From: Pseudomonas sp.
Lineage (GTDB): Bacteria; Pseudomonadota; Gammaproteobacteria; Pseudomonadales; Pseudomonadaceae
Reading direction: 5' to 3'
DNA length: 64,000 bases
NCBI RefSeq assembly: GCF_030690725.1
Contig: NZ_JAUYGD010000066.1
Location: 62,001 to 126,000 of the forward strand
The notes beneath the pieces were generated by a model, which saw only the letters and a program-made list of their open reading frames with translations, searched no databases and had not been told where the DNA came from. Shown here in pieces: positions 19,555-27,004 of the stretch. Position numbers and translations under genes: made by a program. Position 1 is the stretch's first letter. Every line of letters starts with the position of its first letter.

Positions 19555-19579
19555 TGTACAAATACGGAAATTCTGTACA
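19555..19579. promoter_or_regulatory. Twin TGTACA sites upstream of the cryptochrome gene
   Basis: Two copies of (C)TGTACA, at 19555-19560 and 19574-19579, are separated by 13 nt and lie 30-55 nt before the start codon. Light/B12-sensing MerR-family regulators (LitR/PplR/CarH type) control photolyase and cryptochrome genes in some pseudomonads and bind TGTACA-like half-sites, as I recall. The role here is inferred. Confidence 0.5.
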
Positions 19580-19608
19580 GCTTTTGTATTGATTAGGAGA
19601 TCACCACC

Positions 19609-21027
19609 ATGCGCGCACTGCTGTGGTTCAAACAGGATCTACGCCTTGATGACCACCCCGCCCTGCAGGCGGGCCTGACCGCCGAATGCTTGCTACCGGT
19701 GTATGTGCTGGACCCGGCACTGCTGCAGCTCAATGAATTTGGCATGCGCCGTATGGGCGTGCACCGCGCGCGCTTTCTGCTGGAAAGCCTGGTGGCGCTG
19801 GAGGGCGAATTGCGCCAGCGCGGCTCGCACCTGCTGCTGGTGATCGGCTCGGCGGAGCAGGCGATTCCCCAGCTGGTCGCCCAGTTCAACCTGGACCAGG
19901 TACTGACCCTGGAGGAAATCGCCCCCGACGAACGCGCCCAGGTGGCCCGCGTAGCCCGGCGTCTCGGTGACATTCCCCTGCAGCAGACGCCGGCCAACAA
20001 CCTGTTGCGCACAGATGAACTGCCTTTCGGTGTCGAACAACTGCCGCATGTGTTCAGCCGCTTCCGCAGCCTGGTGGAAGAACGCCTGCAGGTATTCCAG
20101 CCACGCCATGCGCCGGATCGTTTACCAGGGCTGCCCGATGGTGCGCTGGCGCTGATGCAACCGTTGCCGACGCTGTCGCAATTGGGCCTTGGCGAGCCGC
20201 TCAGTGTGCCGGCCAGCGCCTTTCCGTTCTCCGGCGGCGAACCCGCGGCGCTGGGCCGGCTGCGTGACTACCTGTGGAAAACCCAGGGCGTGCGGCAGTA
20301 CAAGGACACCCGCAACGGCATGATCGGCAGCGAATACTCATCGAAGTTTTCGCCCTGGCTGGCCAATGGCAGCCTCTCTGCACGCCGTGTGGTGGCCGAG
20401 CTGCGGCGGCATGAGGCGCAGTTCAAACGCAACGACTCTACTCACTGGCTGTGGGTGGAAATGCTCTGGCGCGACTTCTTCCGCTGGACCCTGATTCGCC
20501 ACGGCAGCGCGCTGTTCAAGGCCGGTGGCCTGAAAGCCACCGAACGGGCACCGCAGCAGCTGGATCAACGCTTTCAGGACTGGTCACGCGGGCGCACCGG
20601 CATGCCGCTGGTAGATGCCAATATGCGCGAACTGGCTGCCACCGGTTTTATGTCCAATCGCGGCCGGCAGGTGGTCGCCAGCTATCTGATCAATGACCTG
20701 CAGCAGGACTGGCGCCACGGCGCGGCTTGGTTCGAGGAACACCTGATCGATTACGACCCGGCCAGCAACTGGGGCAACTGGGCTTACCTGGCTGGCGTAG
20801 GCAACGATCCACGGCACAACCGGGTGTTCAATGCTCTGCGCCAGGCCCGTGAATACGACCCCGAGGCGCAGTACGTCAGCCTCTGGCTACCGGAGCTGCG
20901 CGATGTACCGCAGGCGCTGCGGCATACGCCTTTCCTGCTCGCTGGCGGGCATCTGCGCAGCCTCGGCTACCCGCAGCTGGACAGCATTCCGGAGAGTTGG
21001 AAGCCTTACCTGCACGCAGTGGCGTGA
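19609..21027 (+). CDS. DASH-family cryptochrome/photolyase
   Basis: 472-residue FAD protein. The N-terminal Rossmann-like photolyase domain (LLWFKQDLRLDDHPAL) covers about 1-130 and the helical FAD-binding domain about 200-470. YKDTRNGMIGSEYSSKFSPWLANG and SNWGNWAYLAGVGNDPR are hallmarks of the DASH group, which repairs cyclobutane dimers mainly in single-stranded DNA or acts as a blue-light receptor. TTAGGAGA precedes the ATG. The paired TGTACA sites upstream suggest light control. Confidence 0.92.
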   Translation: MRALLWFKQDLRLDDHPALQAGLTAECLLPVYVLDPALLQLNEFGMRRMGVHRARFLLESLVALEGELRQRGSHLLLVIGSAEQAIPQLVAQFNLDQVLTLEEIAPDERAQVARVARRLGDIPLQQTPANNLLRTDELPFGVEQLPHVFSRFRSLVEERLQVFQPRHAPDRLPGLPDGALALMQPLPTLSQLGLGEPLSVPASAFPFSGGEPAALGRLRDYLWKTQGVRQYKDTRNGMIGSEYSSKFSPWLANGSLSARRVVAELRRHEAQFKRNDSTHWLWVEMLWRDFFRWTLIRHGSALFKAGGLKATERAPQQLDQRFQDWSRGRTGMPLVDANMRELAATGFMSNRGRQVVASYLINDLQQDWRHGAAWFEEHLIDYDPASNWGNWAYLAGVGNDPRHNRVFNALRQAREYDPEAQYVSLWLPELRDVPQALRHTPFLLAGGHLRSLGYPQLDSIPESWKPYLHAVA

Positions 21028-21033
21028 ACCGAG

Positions 21034-22905
21034 TTAGCTCAACTCGACTCGATTACGCCCACCGCTCTTGGCGCGGTACAGCGCCTGGTCGGCACGTTCG
21101 AACACCTTGTCACTGCCTTCATCACCAACAAAGGCGGTCAGGCCAGCCGACAGGGTGATGGTCACGCGCTCGCCACGAAAGTGGAACGGGCACTGTTCAA
21201 CGCCATCGAGCAGGGTTTGCAGAAGCTGGTGACCGCCTTCCATGGGCGTCGAGGGAATCAGCAGCACAAATTCCTCGCCGCCAAAACGGGCAATAAAATC
21301 GGTCTTGCGCAGGCGCTTGGCCAGCTCGCCGGCAATAATCTTCAACACTTTGTCGCCGGCCAGGTGGCCGTAGCCGTCGTTGATTCGCTTGAAGTGGTCG
21401 ATATCCAGCACCGCCAACAGCAGCTCGCCGCCATAACGCTTCCAGCGCGCCATCTCCAGCTCCAGGCGTTCGGTCCAGCCGGCGCGATTGGGCAGGCCAG
21501 TCAGCGGATCGATCAGGGCTTTTTGCCGCTGCTCTTCAAGGTGATCGCGGAAGCTCTGCGCTTCCTGCTCCATATCGGCGACCTTCTGGGTCAGGCTTTG
21601 CAGGCGCTGCGCCACTTCTTCCTCATGGCCGTCGCGGTGCTTCTGGTGCTCGCTGACGGTGCTGAGCAAACCCTCCAGGCGCGCCTCCAGGGATTGCTTG
21701 AGGGTTGGCAAATCGACCGCATCCTGCACGCTGGCCTGCAAACCACTGACCTGCTCGCGCAGTTCCAGATTAAAGCTGCGCGCACTTTCCACCGACTCGC
21801 TGTAGCCCTCATGGGCCTCACTGAGGGTGGTGAGAAATGACGCCAGGCGTTCGTTGAGCTGTTTCAGGTAGCTGGCAAACTCGCGCTGGCCGCTGTCGGT
21901 CACGGCCAGCACCAGCACCGCCAGGTCATCCAGCACCGACACCAGCTCATACCAGTTCAGGCCGCCCTGCACGCGCTGGCGCAAGGCTTCGCCCTGAGGC
22001 TGATGACGCTCCGGCAGCTCCAGTTCATCAAGCAGGCCCATCAGGCTGTCGCCGATGTGCGGGGCGACGGCGCTGTAACCCGGCTCAGGAATTTCCGGCA
22101 GGGCGTAGGCCGGATCAGCAGAACCCTGGGCTGCTGCAACTATTGCAGGCGCCGCTGCTGTGCTGGGCACTTCGGCCACCACAGGCTGTGCTTCTGTCGC
22201 AGAACCTGGGGTGAGCGGTGCGACGGGCGCAGGCGCCTCGTTGTTCGGCTTCACCACCGTTTCAGCAGCCGCTGGGGTGGTTTGCGGTTGAGGTTGCGCG
22301 GCAACGGCCGGGGCAGGCGCTGCGGATTGCGTTATATCGACCAGAGCCGGCTCGCTAGCGGCAGGGCTGCCAGACGCAGGCTCCTTGCCGCCGAACAGAC
22401 GCTGGAGGAACCCCGGCCGCGCCTGGTTGGGCTCAGCCTCAAGCGCGGCCAGGGCCTGCTGCTGCAGGCTGCTTAATTCGCTGAGCAGCGCCGGCAGTTC
22501 GCGCGGTTGGCTGGCACGTTCCTCGATGCGCTTGGCAAATTGCTTGAGCGCCTTGCGCACCTCACGCGGCGGTTCCAGGGCGAGCAGCTGATCGGTCAGG
22601 CTGGTGACCCCAGAGATATTTTGCTCGACCCGATCCTGGCGGCGCTTTTCCGAATCCAGCACGGCTTTTTCCAGGCGCGGAATCAGCGCCGACAGGCCGG
22701 CATCGATATCGTCGCGACGCAGAATATCGCGCAGCTCCTGCATGCACTGGTCAACCGACTTATCACTGCCCTCGGCGGCCAGCGAGCTGCGCACCAAGCC
22801 GCGTCTTAGCAGGTCGAGTCGGGCATCCCAGCTGCGTTCGAGTTTCTCTTGCTGTTCCAGGCTTTCCAGGTACTTGCTTTTCCAGCGCTGGGCATCATCG
22901 GTCAT
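21034..22905 (-). CDS. dgcP: DgcP, diguanylate cyclase
   Basis: 623-residue cytoplasmic protein. A helical N-terminal region leads to a low-complexity Pro/Ala/Val linker at about 165-285, then coiled coil (~350-450) and a C-terminal GGDEF domain. The active site is intact (GGEEF in [11 protein letters not shown]), with an inhibitory I-site RKTD five residues before it. It should make cyclic-di-GMP from two GTP. Locus and architecture match P. aeruginosa DgcP, a polar enzyme promoting biofilm. It converges with the cryptochrome gene with a 6-bp gap. Confidence 0.9.
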   Translation of the reverse strand: MTDDAQRWKSKYLESLEQQEKLERSWDARLDLLRRGLVRSSLAAEGSDKSVDQCMQELRDILRRDDIDAGLSALIPRLEKAVLDSEKRRQDRVEQNISGVTSLTDQLLALEPPREVRKALKQFAKRIEERASQPRELPALLSELSSLQQQALAALEAEPNQARPGFLQRLFGGKEPASGSPAASEPALVDITQSAAPAPAVAAQPQPQTTPAAAETVVKPNNEAPAPVAPLTPGSATEAQPVVAEVPSTAAAPAIVAAAQGSADPAYALPEIPEPGYSAVAPHIGDSLMGLLDELELPERHQPQGEALRQRVQGGLNWYELVSVLDDLAVLVLAVTDSGQREFASYLKQLNERLASFLTTLSEAHEGYSESVESARSFNLELREQVSGLQASVQDAVDLPTLKQSLEARLEGLLSTVSEHQKHRDGHEEEVAQRLQSLTQKVADMEQEAQSFRDHLEEQRQKALIDPLTGLPNRAGWTERLELEMARWKRYGGELLLAVLDIDHFKRINDGYGHLAGDKVLKIIAGELAKRLRKTDFIARFGGEEFVLLIPSTPMEGGHQLLQTLLDGVEQCPFHFRGERVTITLSAGLTAFVGDEGSDKVFERADQALYRAKSGGRNRVELS

Positions 22906-22994
22906 GGTTGCAGTCCAAACGTAGAAGCTGATTTCCGATCTCGCGAGCTAGAGTCCTGCAAGGCGCTACGTTAGTAACAGCCTCCGGCTGGTCA

Positions 22995-23084
22995 AAACGG
23001 CGAGGAAGCGGAGTTTACTGGTGTAAATGAGCATTCCGAGCCTGTTTTTAACGCAGCAGGGCCGACGCGCAGCAGATCATAAAC
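22995..23084 (+). repeat. MITE-like intergenic repeat, copy C (partial)
   Basis: Partial third copy of the repeat flanking the exosortase module: CGGCGAGGAAGCGGAGTTTAC, TGTAAATGAGCATT and a 39-nt end (23040-23078) identical to the end of copy B. The left terminus is degenerate. It lies just upstream of dgcP, in the gap before the endonuclease gene. Confidence 0.7.
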
Positions 23085-23090
23085 AGGTTC

Positions 23091-23954
23091 TTAGGACTCA
23101 ATCAGCATAGGCGCTGCCGGCCCATACAGTGAAGTGGGCAGACGAATTTGCACCGCCACCGGCAGGTGGTCGGAGATCGGCTGCGATAGCACCTCACAGC
23201 GCTCCAGCGGCAAGCCGGGGCTGAGCAGAATGTGGTCAAGGCAGCGCTGCGGCCGCCAACTGGGGAAGGTCGCCTCGATCTGCGGGGCGAGCAGGCCAAG
23301 GTCGCGCAGTGGCGAATGCAGCAGCAGGTCATTGGCATGGGTGTTCATATCGCCCATCAGCACGATGTGCCGATAGTCGCTCAGCAGTTCGCGGATATAG
23401 GCCAACTGGCGCGTGCGAGTACGCGCGCCAAGGGACAGGTGCATCATCACCACGGCAACCGCATCCGACCCTTCGCCGAGGCGCAGCAACATCGCACCAC
23501 GGCCGGGTGGGCCGGGCAGCGGATGATCCTCCAGCAAGCTGGGGCGCAAGCGGCTGAGCACGCCATTGCTGTGCTGCGCCAAGCGGCCAAGATTGCGGTT
23601 GAGTTGCTGGTACCAGAAAGGGAACGCGCCGAGGTGCGCGAGGTGCTCGACCTGATTGACGTAGCCCGAACGCAGGCTGCCGCCATCGACTTCCTGCAGC
23701 GCGACCAGGTCAAAATCACCGAGCAGATCGCCAATCCGTTGCAGATTGCCGCTGCGCCCGGCATGCGGCAGCACATGCTGCCAGCTGCGCGTCAGGTAGT
23801 GGTGGTAACGCTGGGTGCTGATGCCCACCTGGATATTGAAACTGAGCAGCCGCAGGCTGCCATTCTGCGGCCAGTCAGCCGCTGGCGCACAACGTGGATT
23901 GACCTGTGGATCGCACAGGTCAATCGCCCTTCTGGCCGGCCAGCGCCTGAGCAT
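23091..23954 (-). CDS. Endonuclease/exonuclease/phosphatase-fold protein
   Basis: 287-residue protein with the metal-dependent hydrolase fold of DNase I and AP endonucleases: SFNIQVG near the start, DLVALQEVDGG (catalytic Glu), MGDMNTHAND (Asp/Asn) and PISDHLPV (Asp-His) at the end. All catalytic positions are present. The substrate may be nucleic acid or a phosphoester. It follows dsbA closely on the same strand and may be its operon partner. No clear ribosome site supports the first ATG, so the N-terminus may be shorter. Confidence 0.85.
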   Translation of the reverse strand: MLRRWPARRAIDLCDPQVNPRCAPAADWPQNGSLRLLSFNIQVGISTQRYHHYLTRSWQHVLPHAGRSGNLQRIGDLLGDFDLVALQEVDGGSLRSGYVNQVEHLAHLGAFPFWYQQLNRNLGRLAQHSNGVLSRLRPSLLEDHPLPGPPGRGAMLLRLGEGSDAVAVVMMHLSLGARTRTRQLAYIRELLSDYRHIVLMGDMNTHANDLLLHSPLRDLGLLAPQIEATFPSWRPQRCLDHILLSPGLPLERCEVLSQPISDHLPVAVQIRLPTSLYGPAAPMLIES

Positions 23955-23977
23955 TACGCGTTATCCGCGCACGCCAA

Positions 23978-24607
23978 TTACTGCGCGGCGCGTTCTTTGG
24001 CGATCAGGTGATCGGCCACTTGCAGCGTTTGCTGCGGGCCACCCGAGCTGCTGATGTCGAAACGGTATTTGCCGTTGACGATCATCACTGGCACGCCGGT
24101 GATCTGGTAAGCCATGGCCAGTTTCTTGGCCTTTTCCAGCTGGCTCTTCACACCGAAGGAGTTGTAGGTCTTGAGGAAGGCGTCCTTGTCGATGCCTTCG
24201 GCCGCCAGGAAGCTGGCCATCTCTTCAGGGGTCGCGAGCTTCTTGCCCTGCACGTGGATGGCGTCGAACACTGCGGCATGCACCTTGTGCTCAGCTTTCA
24301 TCGCTTCAAGGGTGATAAACAGCTGACCATGGACGTTCCACATACCGCCGAACATGGCCGGGATGCGCACGAAATTGACATCTTCCGGCAGGGTGTCGAT
24401 CCACGGGTTGATGGTTTCTTCGAACTTGTAGCAATGGCCACAGCCGTACCAGAACAGCTCGACCACTTCGATCTTGCCCGGCTTGGCAACCGCTACCGGG
24501 TTGTTCAGCTCGACGTACTGCTTGCCCGCTTCAATCGGCTCGGCATGAGCGCTCAGGCCAAACAGGCTGGCGGTGACGAGAGTGGCACTGAGGATCAGGT
24601 TACGCAT
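23978..24607 (-). CDS. dsbA: DsbA, periplasmic thiol:disulfide oxidoreductase (CGHC active site)
   Basis: 209-residue exported thioredoxin-fold protein that introduces disulfides into secreted proteins. Signal peptide to AHA-EP (residue ~22). The redox motif is C56-G-H-C59 within FWYGCGHCYKF, and the cis-proline loop is TGVPVMIV. Close homologues such as P. aeruginosa DsbA1 carry CPHC, so Gly for Pro is unusual. AAGGAG precedes the start. Downstream on the same strand is the endonuclease-fold gene. Confidence 0.95.
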   Translation of the reverse strand: MRNLILSATLVTASLFGLSAHAEPIEAGKQYVELNNPVAVAKPGKIEVVELFWYGCGHCYKFEETINPWIDTLPEDVNFVRIPAMFGGMWNVHGQLFITLEAMKAEHKVHAAVFDAIHVQGKKLATPEEMASFLAAEGIDKDAFLKTYNSFGVKSQLEKAKKLAMAYQITGVPVMIVNGKYRFDISSSGGPQQTLQVADHLIAKERAAQ

Positions 24608-24705
24608 GCGTTACTCCTTGGCTATAAACGGTGCGTGATGACGAACCGAAGTTCGACCCGCGAAGCAATCTGGGGTTCCGTGCATTGTAGCGATGCGCAC
24701 AACGA

Positions 24706-24727
24706 AAAAGGGTGGCCTGAGCCACCC
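24706..24727 (-). terminator. Rho-independent terminator of the cytochrome c4 gene
   Basis: Read on the minus strand, GGGTGGC-TCAG-GCCACCC is followed by TTTTT. The stem is a perfect 7 bp and lies 34 bp past the cc4 stop codon, before dsbA. Confidence 0.85.
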
Positions 24728-24760
24728 TATTTCATTACGACATGTCGCGGTGTTAGCGGA

Positions 24761-25366
24761 TCAATGCAGACCCTGGATAAAGCTGGATACCGCTTCGATA
24801 TCCTTGTTGCTCAGCTTGGCTGCGATGGAACGCATGATCATGCTGTCGCCGTCATTGGTACGGTCGCCTTCGCGGAAGTCGGTCAGCTGCTTGGCGATGT
24901 AGGTTGCATGCTGGCCACCCAGTTGCGGGTAACCGGCGGCATCCAGACCTGCGCCGTTCGGCGAATGGCAGCCGGTGCAGGCAGGCATGCCTTCAGCCAG
25001 TTTGCCGCCGCGGAACAGCTCGCCGCCACGCTCGACCAGTTTCGGGTCGGCTGCGCCAACGCTCATCTGCTGACTGGCGAAGTAGGCGGAGATGTCTTCC
25101 AGGTCTTGATCGCTCAGGCCATCGAGCATCCCGGTCATTTCCACCACAGGGCGCGCACCGGACTTGATGTCCTTCAGCTGTTTGAGCAAGTAACGCTCGC
25201 CTTGACCAGCCAGTTTCGGGAAGTTCGGTGCAGCGCTATTACCATCGGCAGCATGGCACGCACCACACACAACAACCTTACCCTGACCGGCTTCAGCATT
25301 GCCTGCGGCATGTGCCAGGCCGGTGATGCCCAGGGTCAACAGCAGACTCACGAGTACTTTGTTCAT
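24761..25366 (-). CDS. cc4: Cytochrome c4 (diheme)
   Basis: 201-residue periplasmic electron carrier made of two class I cytochrome c domains. Signal peptide to AHA-AG. Heme sites are CGACH in the first half and CTGCH in the second, each with a downstream methionine ligand (for example EMTGM). It donates electrons to terminal oxidases. It lies directly downstream of the c5-type gene on the same strand and ends with its own terminator. Confidence 0.94.
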   Translation of the reverse strand: MNKVLVSLLLTLGITGLAHAAGNAEAGQGKVVVCGACHAADGNSAAPNFPKLAGQGERYLLKQLKDIKSGARPVVEMTGMLDGLSDQDLEDISAYFASQQMSVGAADPKLVERGGELFRGGKLAEGMPACTGCHSPNGAGLDAAGYPQLGGQHATYIAKQLTDFREGDRTNDGDSMIMRSIAAKLSNKDIEAVSSFIQGLH

Positions 25367-25412
25367 CAGCTAATCCAATTTACGGCTAAGAGAAAGAGTT
25401 TATAAGCCGGGC

Positions 25413-25703
25413 TTACTCGGTCATCAACTTGATGACGGCTTGGTAGTCCTCGGCCGAGCAGTCCATGCACAACCCACGTGGCGGCATGGCACCCAAACCA
25501 TTGGTAACGCTCTGTACCAGTGCATCGGTGCCTTTGGCCAGGCGCGGTTCCCAGGCAGCCTTGTCGCCTTTCAGCGGCGCAGTGGGAATCGCCCCGTTAT
25601 GGCACACCCCACAAGAACGCGCATAAACGGCTTCCGGGTCCTGTGCAGCCTGAGCACTCAACGACAGCATCAATACACTGGCTGCAATCAGCAAGTTTTT
25701 CAT
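25413..25703 (-). CDS. Cytochrome c5-like monoheme protein
   Basis: 96-residue exported cytochrome: signal peptide to AQA-AQ, heme site CGVCH, methionine ligand region AMPPRG, and a further Cys pair in GLCMDCS that is typical of cytochrome c5. The ATG at 25703 begins the signal peptide; a longer upstream frame lacks support. It is paired with cytochrome c4 and is probably co-transcribed with it. Confidence 0.9.
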   Translation of the reverse strand: MKNLLIAASVLMLSLSAQAAQDPEAVYARSCGVCHNGAIPTAPLKGDKAAWEPRLAKGTDALVQSVTNGLGAMPPRGLCMDCSAEDYQAVIKLMTE

Positions 25704-25950
25704 CAGATCAACCTCATCAGGGAGGGGAACGTACTGCTTTCTAGGGGCAGATGATCTAAATCGTTCCCGTGAACACTTATCCAACAGCGGGAGAAAGCGC
25801 ACACAAAATCTGCGCCATTATATACTGGCGTCATTGAAACGGAAACGACGCAGCTTGCCGCGCTATGCGCCAACAGGCAGGCTGCGCGCAAATGTCGCAA
25901 GGGCATCGCGCCTGTAACGCCACTCTACGCTCGCCCTCACGGATACCCAG

Positions 25951-26604
25951 ATGCAAGCCAAGAACCCCATTATCGGTCTGTGCCAACAGGCTACTTTCCT
26001 TATCAGCGCGGCCAAAGTTGATCAGTGCCCTGAAGATTTCGGCCACGAAGTGGCCTTTGCCGGGCGCTCCAACGCCGGTAAATCCAGCGCGCTGAACACC
26101 TTGACCCACGCCAGCCTGGCACGCACCTCGAAGACGCCGGGGCGCACCCAGTTGCTCAACTTCTTCAAGCTCGACGAAGAGCGCCGCCTGGTCGACCTGC
26201 CGGGTTATGGCTACGCCAAGGTGCCCATCCCGCTGAAACTGCACTGGCAGAAACACCTGGAAGCCTATCTGGGCAGCCGCGAATGCCTGCGCGGCCTGAT
26301 GCTGATGATGGACATCCGCAAGCCGCTGACCGAGTTCGATATCCTTATGCTGGACTGGTCAGTTGCCAGCGAAATGCCCATGCACATCCTGCTGACCAAG
26401 GCCGATAAGCTGGCTTTTGGTGCAGCGAAGAACACCTTGCTCAAGGTTCGCCAAGATATTCAAAAGGGCTGGGGTGATCGCGTGAGCATCCAGTTGTTCT
26501 CTGCGCCCAAGCGCATTGGCATCGAAGACGCTCAGGAAGTACTGGCGCAATGGATGCAACTGGGTGAGTTTGCCCTGCCGGAAGACGAAGAAGTCGACGC
26601 CTGA
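25951..26604 (+). CDS. engB: EngB/YihA ribosome-biogenesis GTPase
   Basis: 217-residue TrmE-Era-like GTPase needed for 50S subunit assembly in model bacteria. G1 [10 protein letters not shown]3 DLPGYGYA and G4 TKADK are intact. It is divergent from the cytochrome genes, with about 250 bp between them that hold the promoters but no further gene I can see. A hairpin with a T-tract follows it. Confidence 0.95.
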   Translation: MQAKNPIIGLCQQATFLISAAKVDQCPEDFGHEVAFAGRSNAGKSSALNTLTHASLARTSKTPGRTQLLNFFKLDEERRLVDLPGYGYAKVPIPLKLHWQKHLEAYLGSRECLRGLMLMMDIRKPLTEFDILMLDWSVASEMPMHILLTKADKLAFGAAKNTLLKVRQDIQKGWGDRVSIQLFSAPKRIGIEDAQEVLAQWMQLGEFALPEDEEVDA

Positions 26605-26663
26605 TTAAAGACGCCACGAATGAAACGGCGTGTCCGATGGGCCTGCCATGAATCACAGGCATA

Positions 26664-26686
26664 AAAAATGACCGGGAGTCATTTTT
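26664..26686 (+). terminator. Terminator after engB
   Basis: AAAAATGAC (26664-26672) and GTCATTTTT (26678-26686) form a perfect 9-bp stem around CGGGA, ending in five T residues, about 60 bp after the engB stop codon. Confidence 0.75.
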
Positions 26687-26737
26687 AACGTCGCGCAGCG
26701 ACGGCCCGGAGGGTGGCTGCCATGGATGGCAAGCCAT

Positions 26738-26867
26738 AAAAAAACCCCGAAACTTCTTATGGGGGAGGGAAGTTTCGGGGTTCAACATCTGAACCGCTAG
26801 GGCGGGGTCCAGAATCTGCCAACACTTAACACAACAAAGGAGCATCGAATGGCGGTCTAGGCCATTC
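26738..26867 (-). ncRNA. ersA: ErsA small regulatory RNA
   Basis: A roughly 130-nt intergenic transcript is predicted between engB and polA, where P. aeruginosa encodes the 132-nt ErsA. It starts about 7 nt after an AlgU-type promoter. It ends at a strong terminator hairpin (CCCCGAAACTTC / GAAGTTTCGGGG, loop rich in C) followed by seven T. The C-rich loop CCCTCCCCCA is a plausible seed. In P. aeruginosa ErsA is sigma-22 dependent and acts with Hfq on algC, oprD and amrZ mRNAs. Identity here rests on synteny, promoter, size and terminator. The remaining engB-polA gap holds the engB terminator and a polA-proximal stem (26961-26981). Confidence 0.87.
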
Positions 26868-26873
26868 ATAAAC

Positions 26874-26901
26874 TCTGAGTGGTTAAGCCGAGGCAAAGTT
26901 C
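26874..26901 (-). promoter_or_regulatory. AlgU (sigma-22/RpoE-like) promoter of ersA
   Basis: On the minus strand GAACTT (-35, 26896-26901) is separated by exactly 17 nt from TCAGA (-10, 26874-26878). This matches the AlgU/RpoE consensus GAACTT-N16/17-TCTGA with one mismatch in the -10. Confidence 0.85.
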
Positions 26902-27004
26902 AGGATCGTGGCGTAATTAATTAGTTATAAGCAGCCCTGTATTGATACTCATGCGCCTTTAGCGCCCGCCATCCGGGCGCTGCAGCCGGGCTGTGGGACG
27001 TTAA

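Noticed and set aside
24608..24660. Possible AlgU promoter before dsbA (GAACTT on the minus strand)
   Set aside because: The -35-like GAACTT has no TCTGA-like -10 at 16-17 nt, only CCGTT, so the match is incomplete.
26441..26896. 151-codon minus-strand frame across the engB-polA gap
   Set aside because: It overlaps engB, the engB terminator and ersA, and its translation has no family pattern; the region is better explained by the small RNA and hairpins.
26961..26981. AGCGCCCG/CGGGCGCT stem after polA as its terminator
   Set aside because: The stem is perfect, but on the polA strand it is followed by AAAGG instead of a T-tract, so an intrinsic terminator is not supported.
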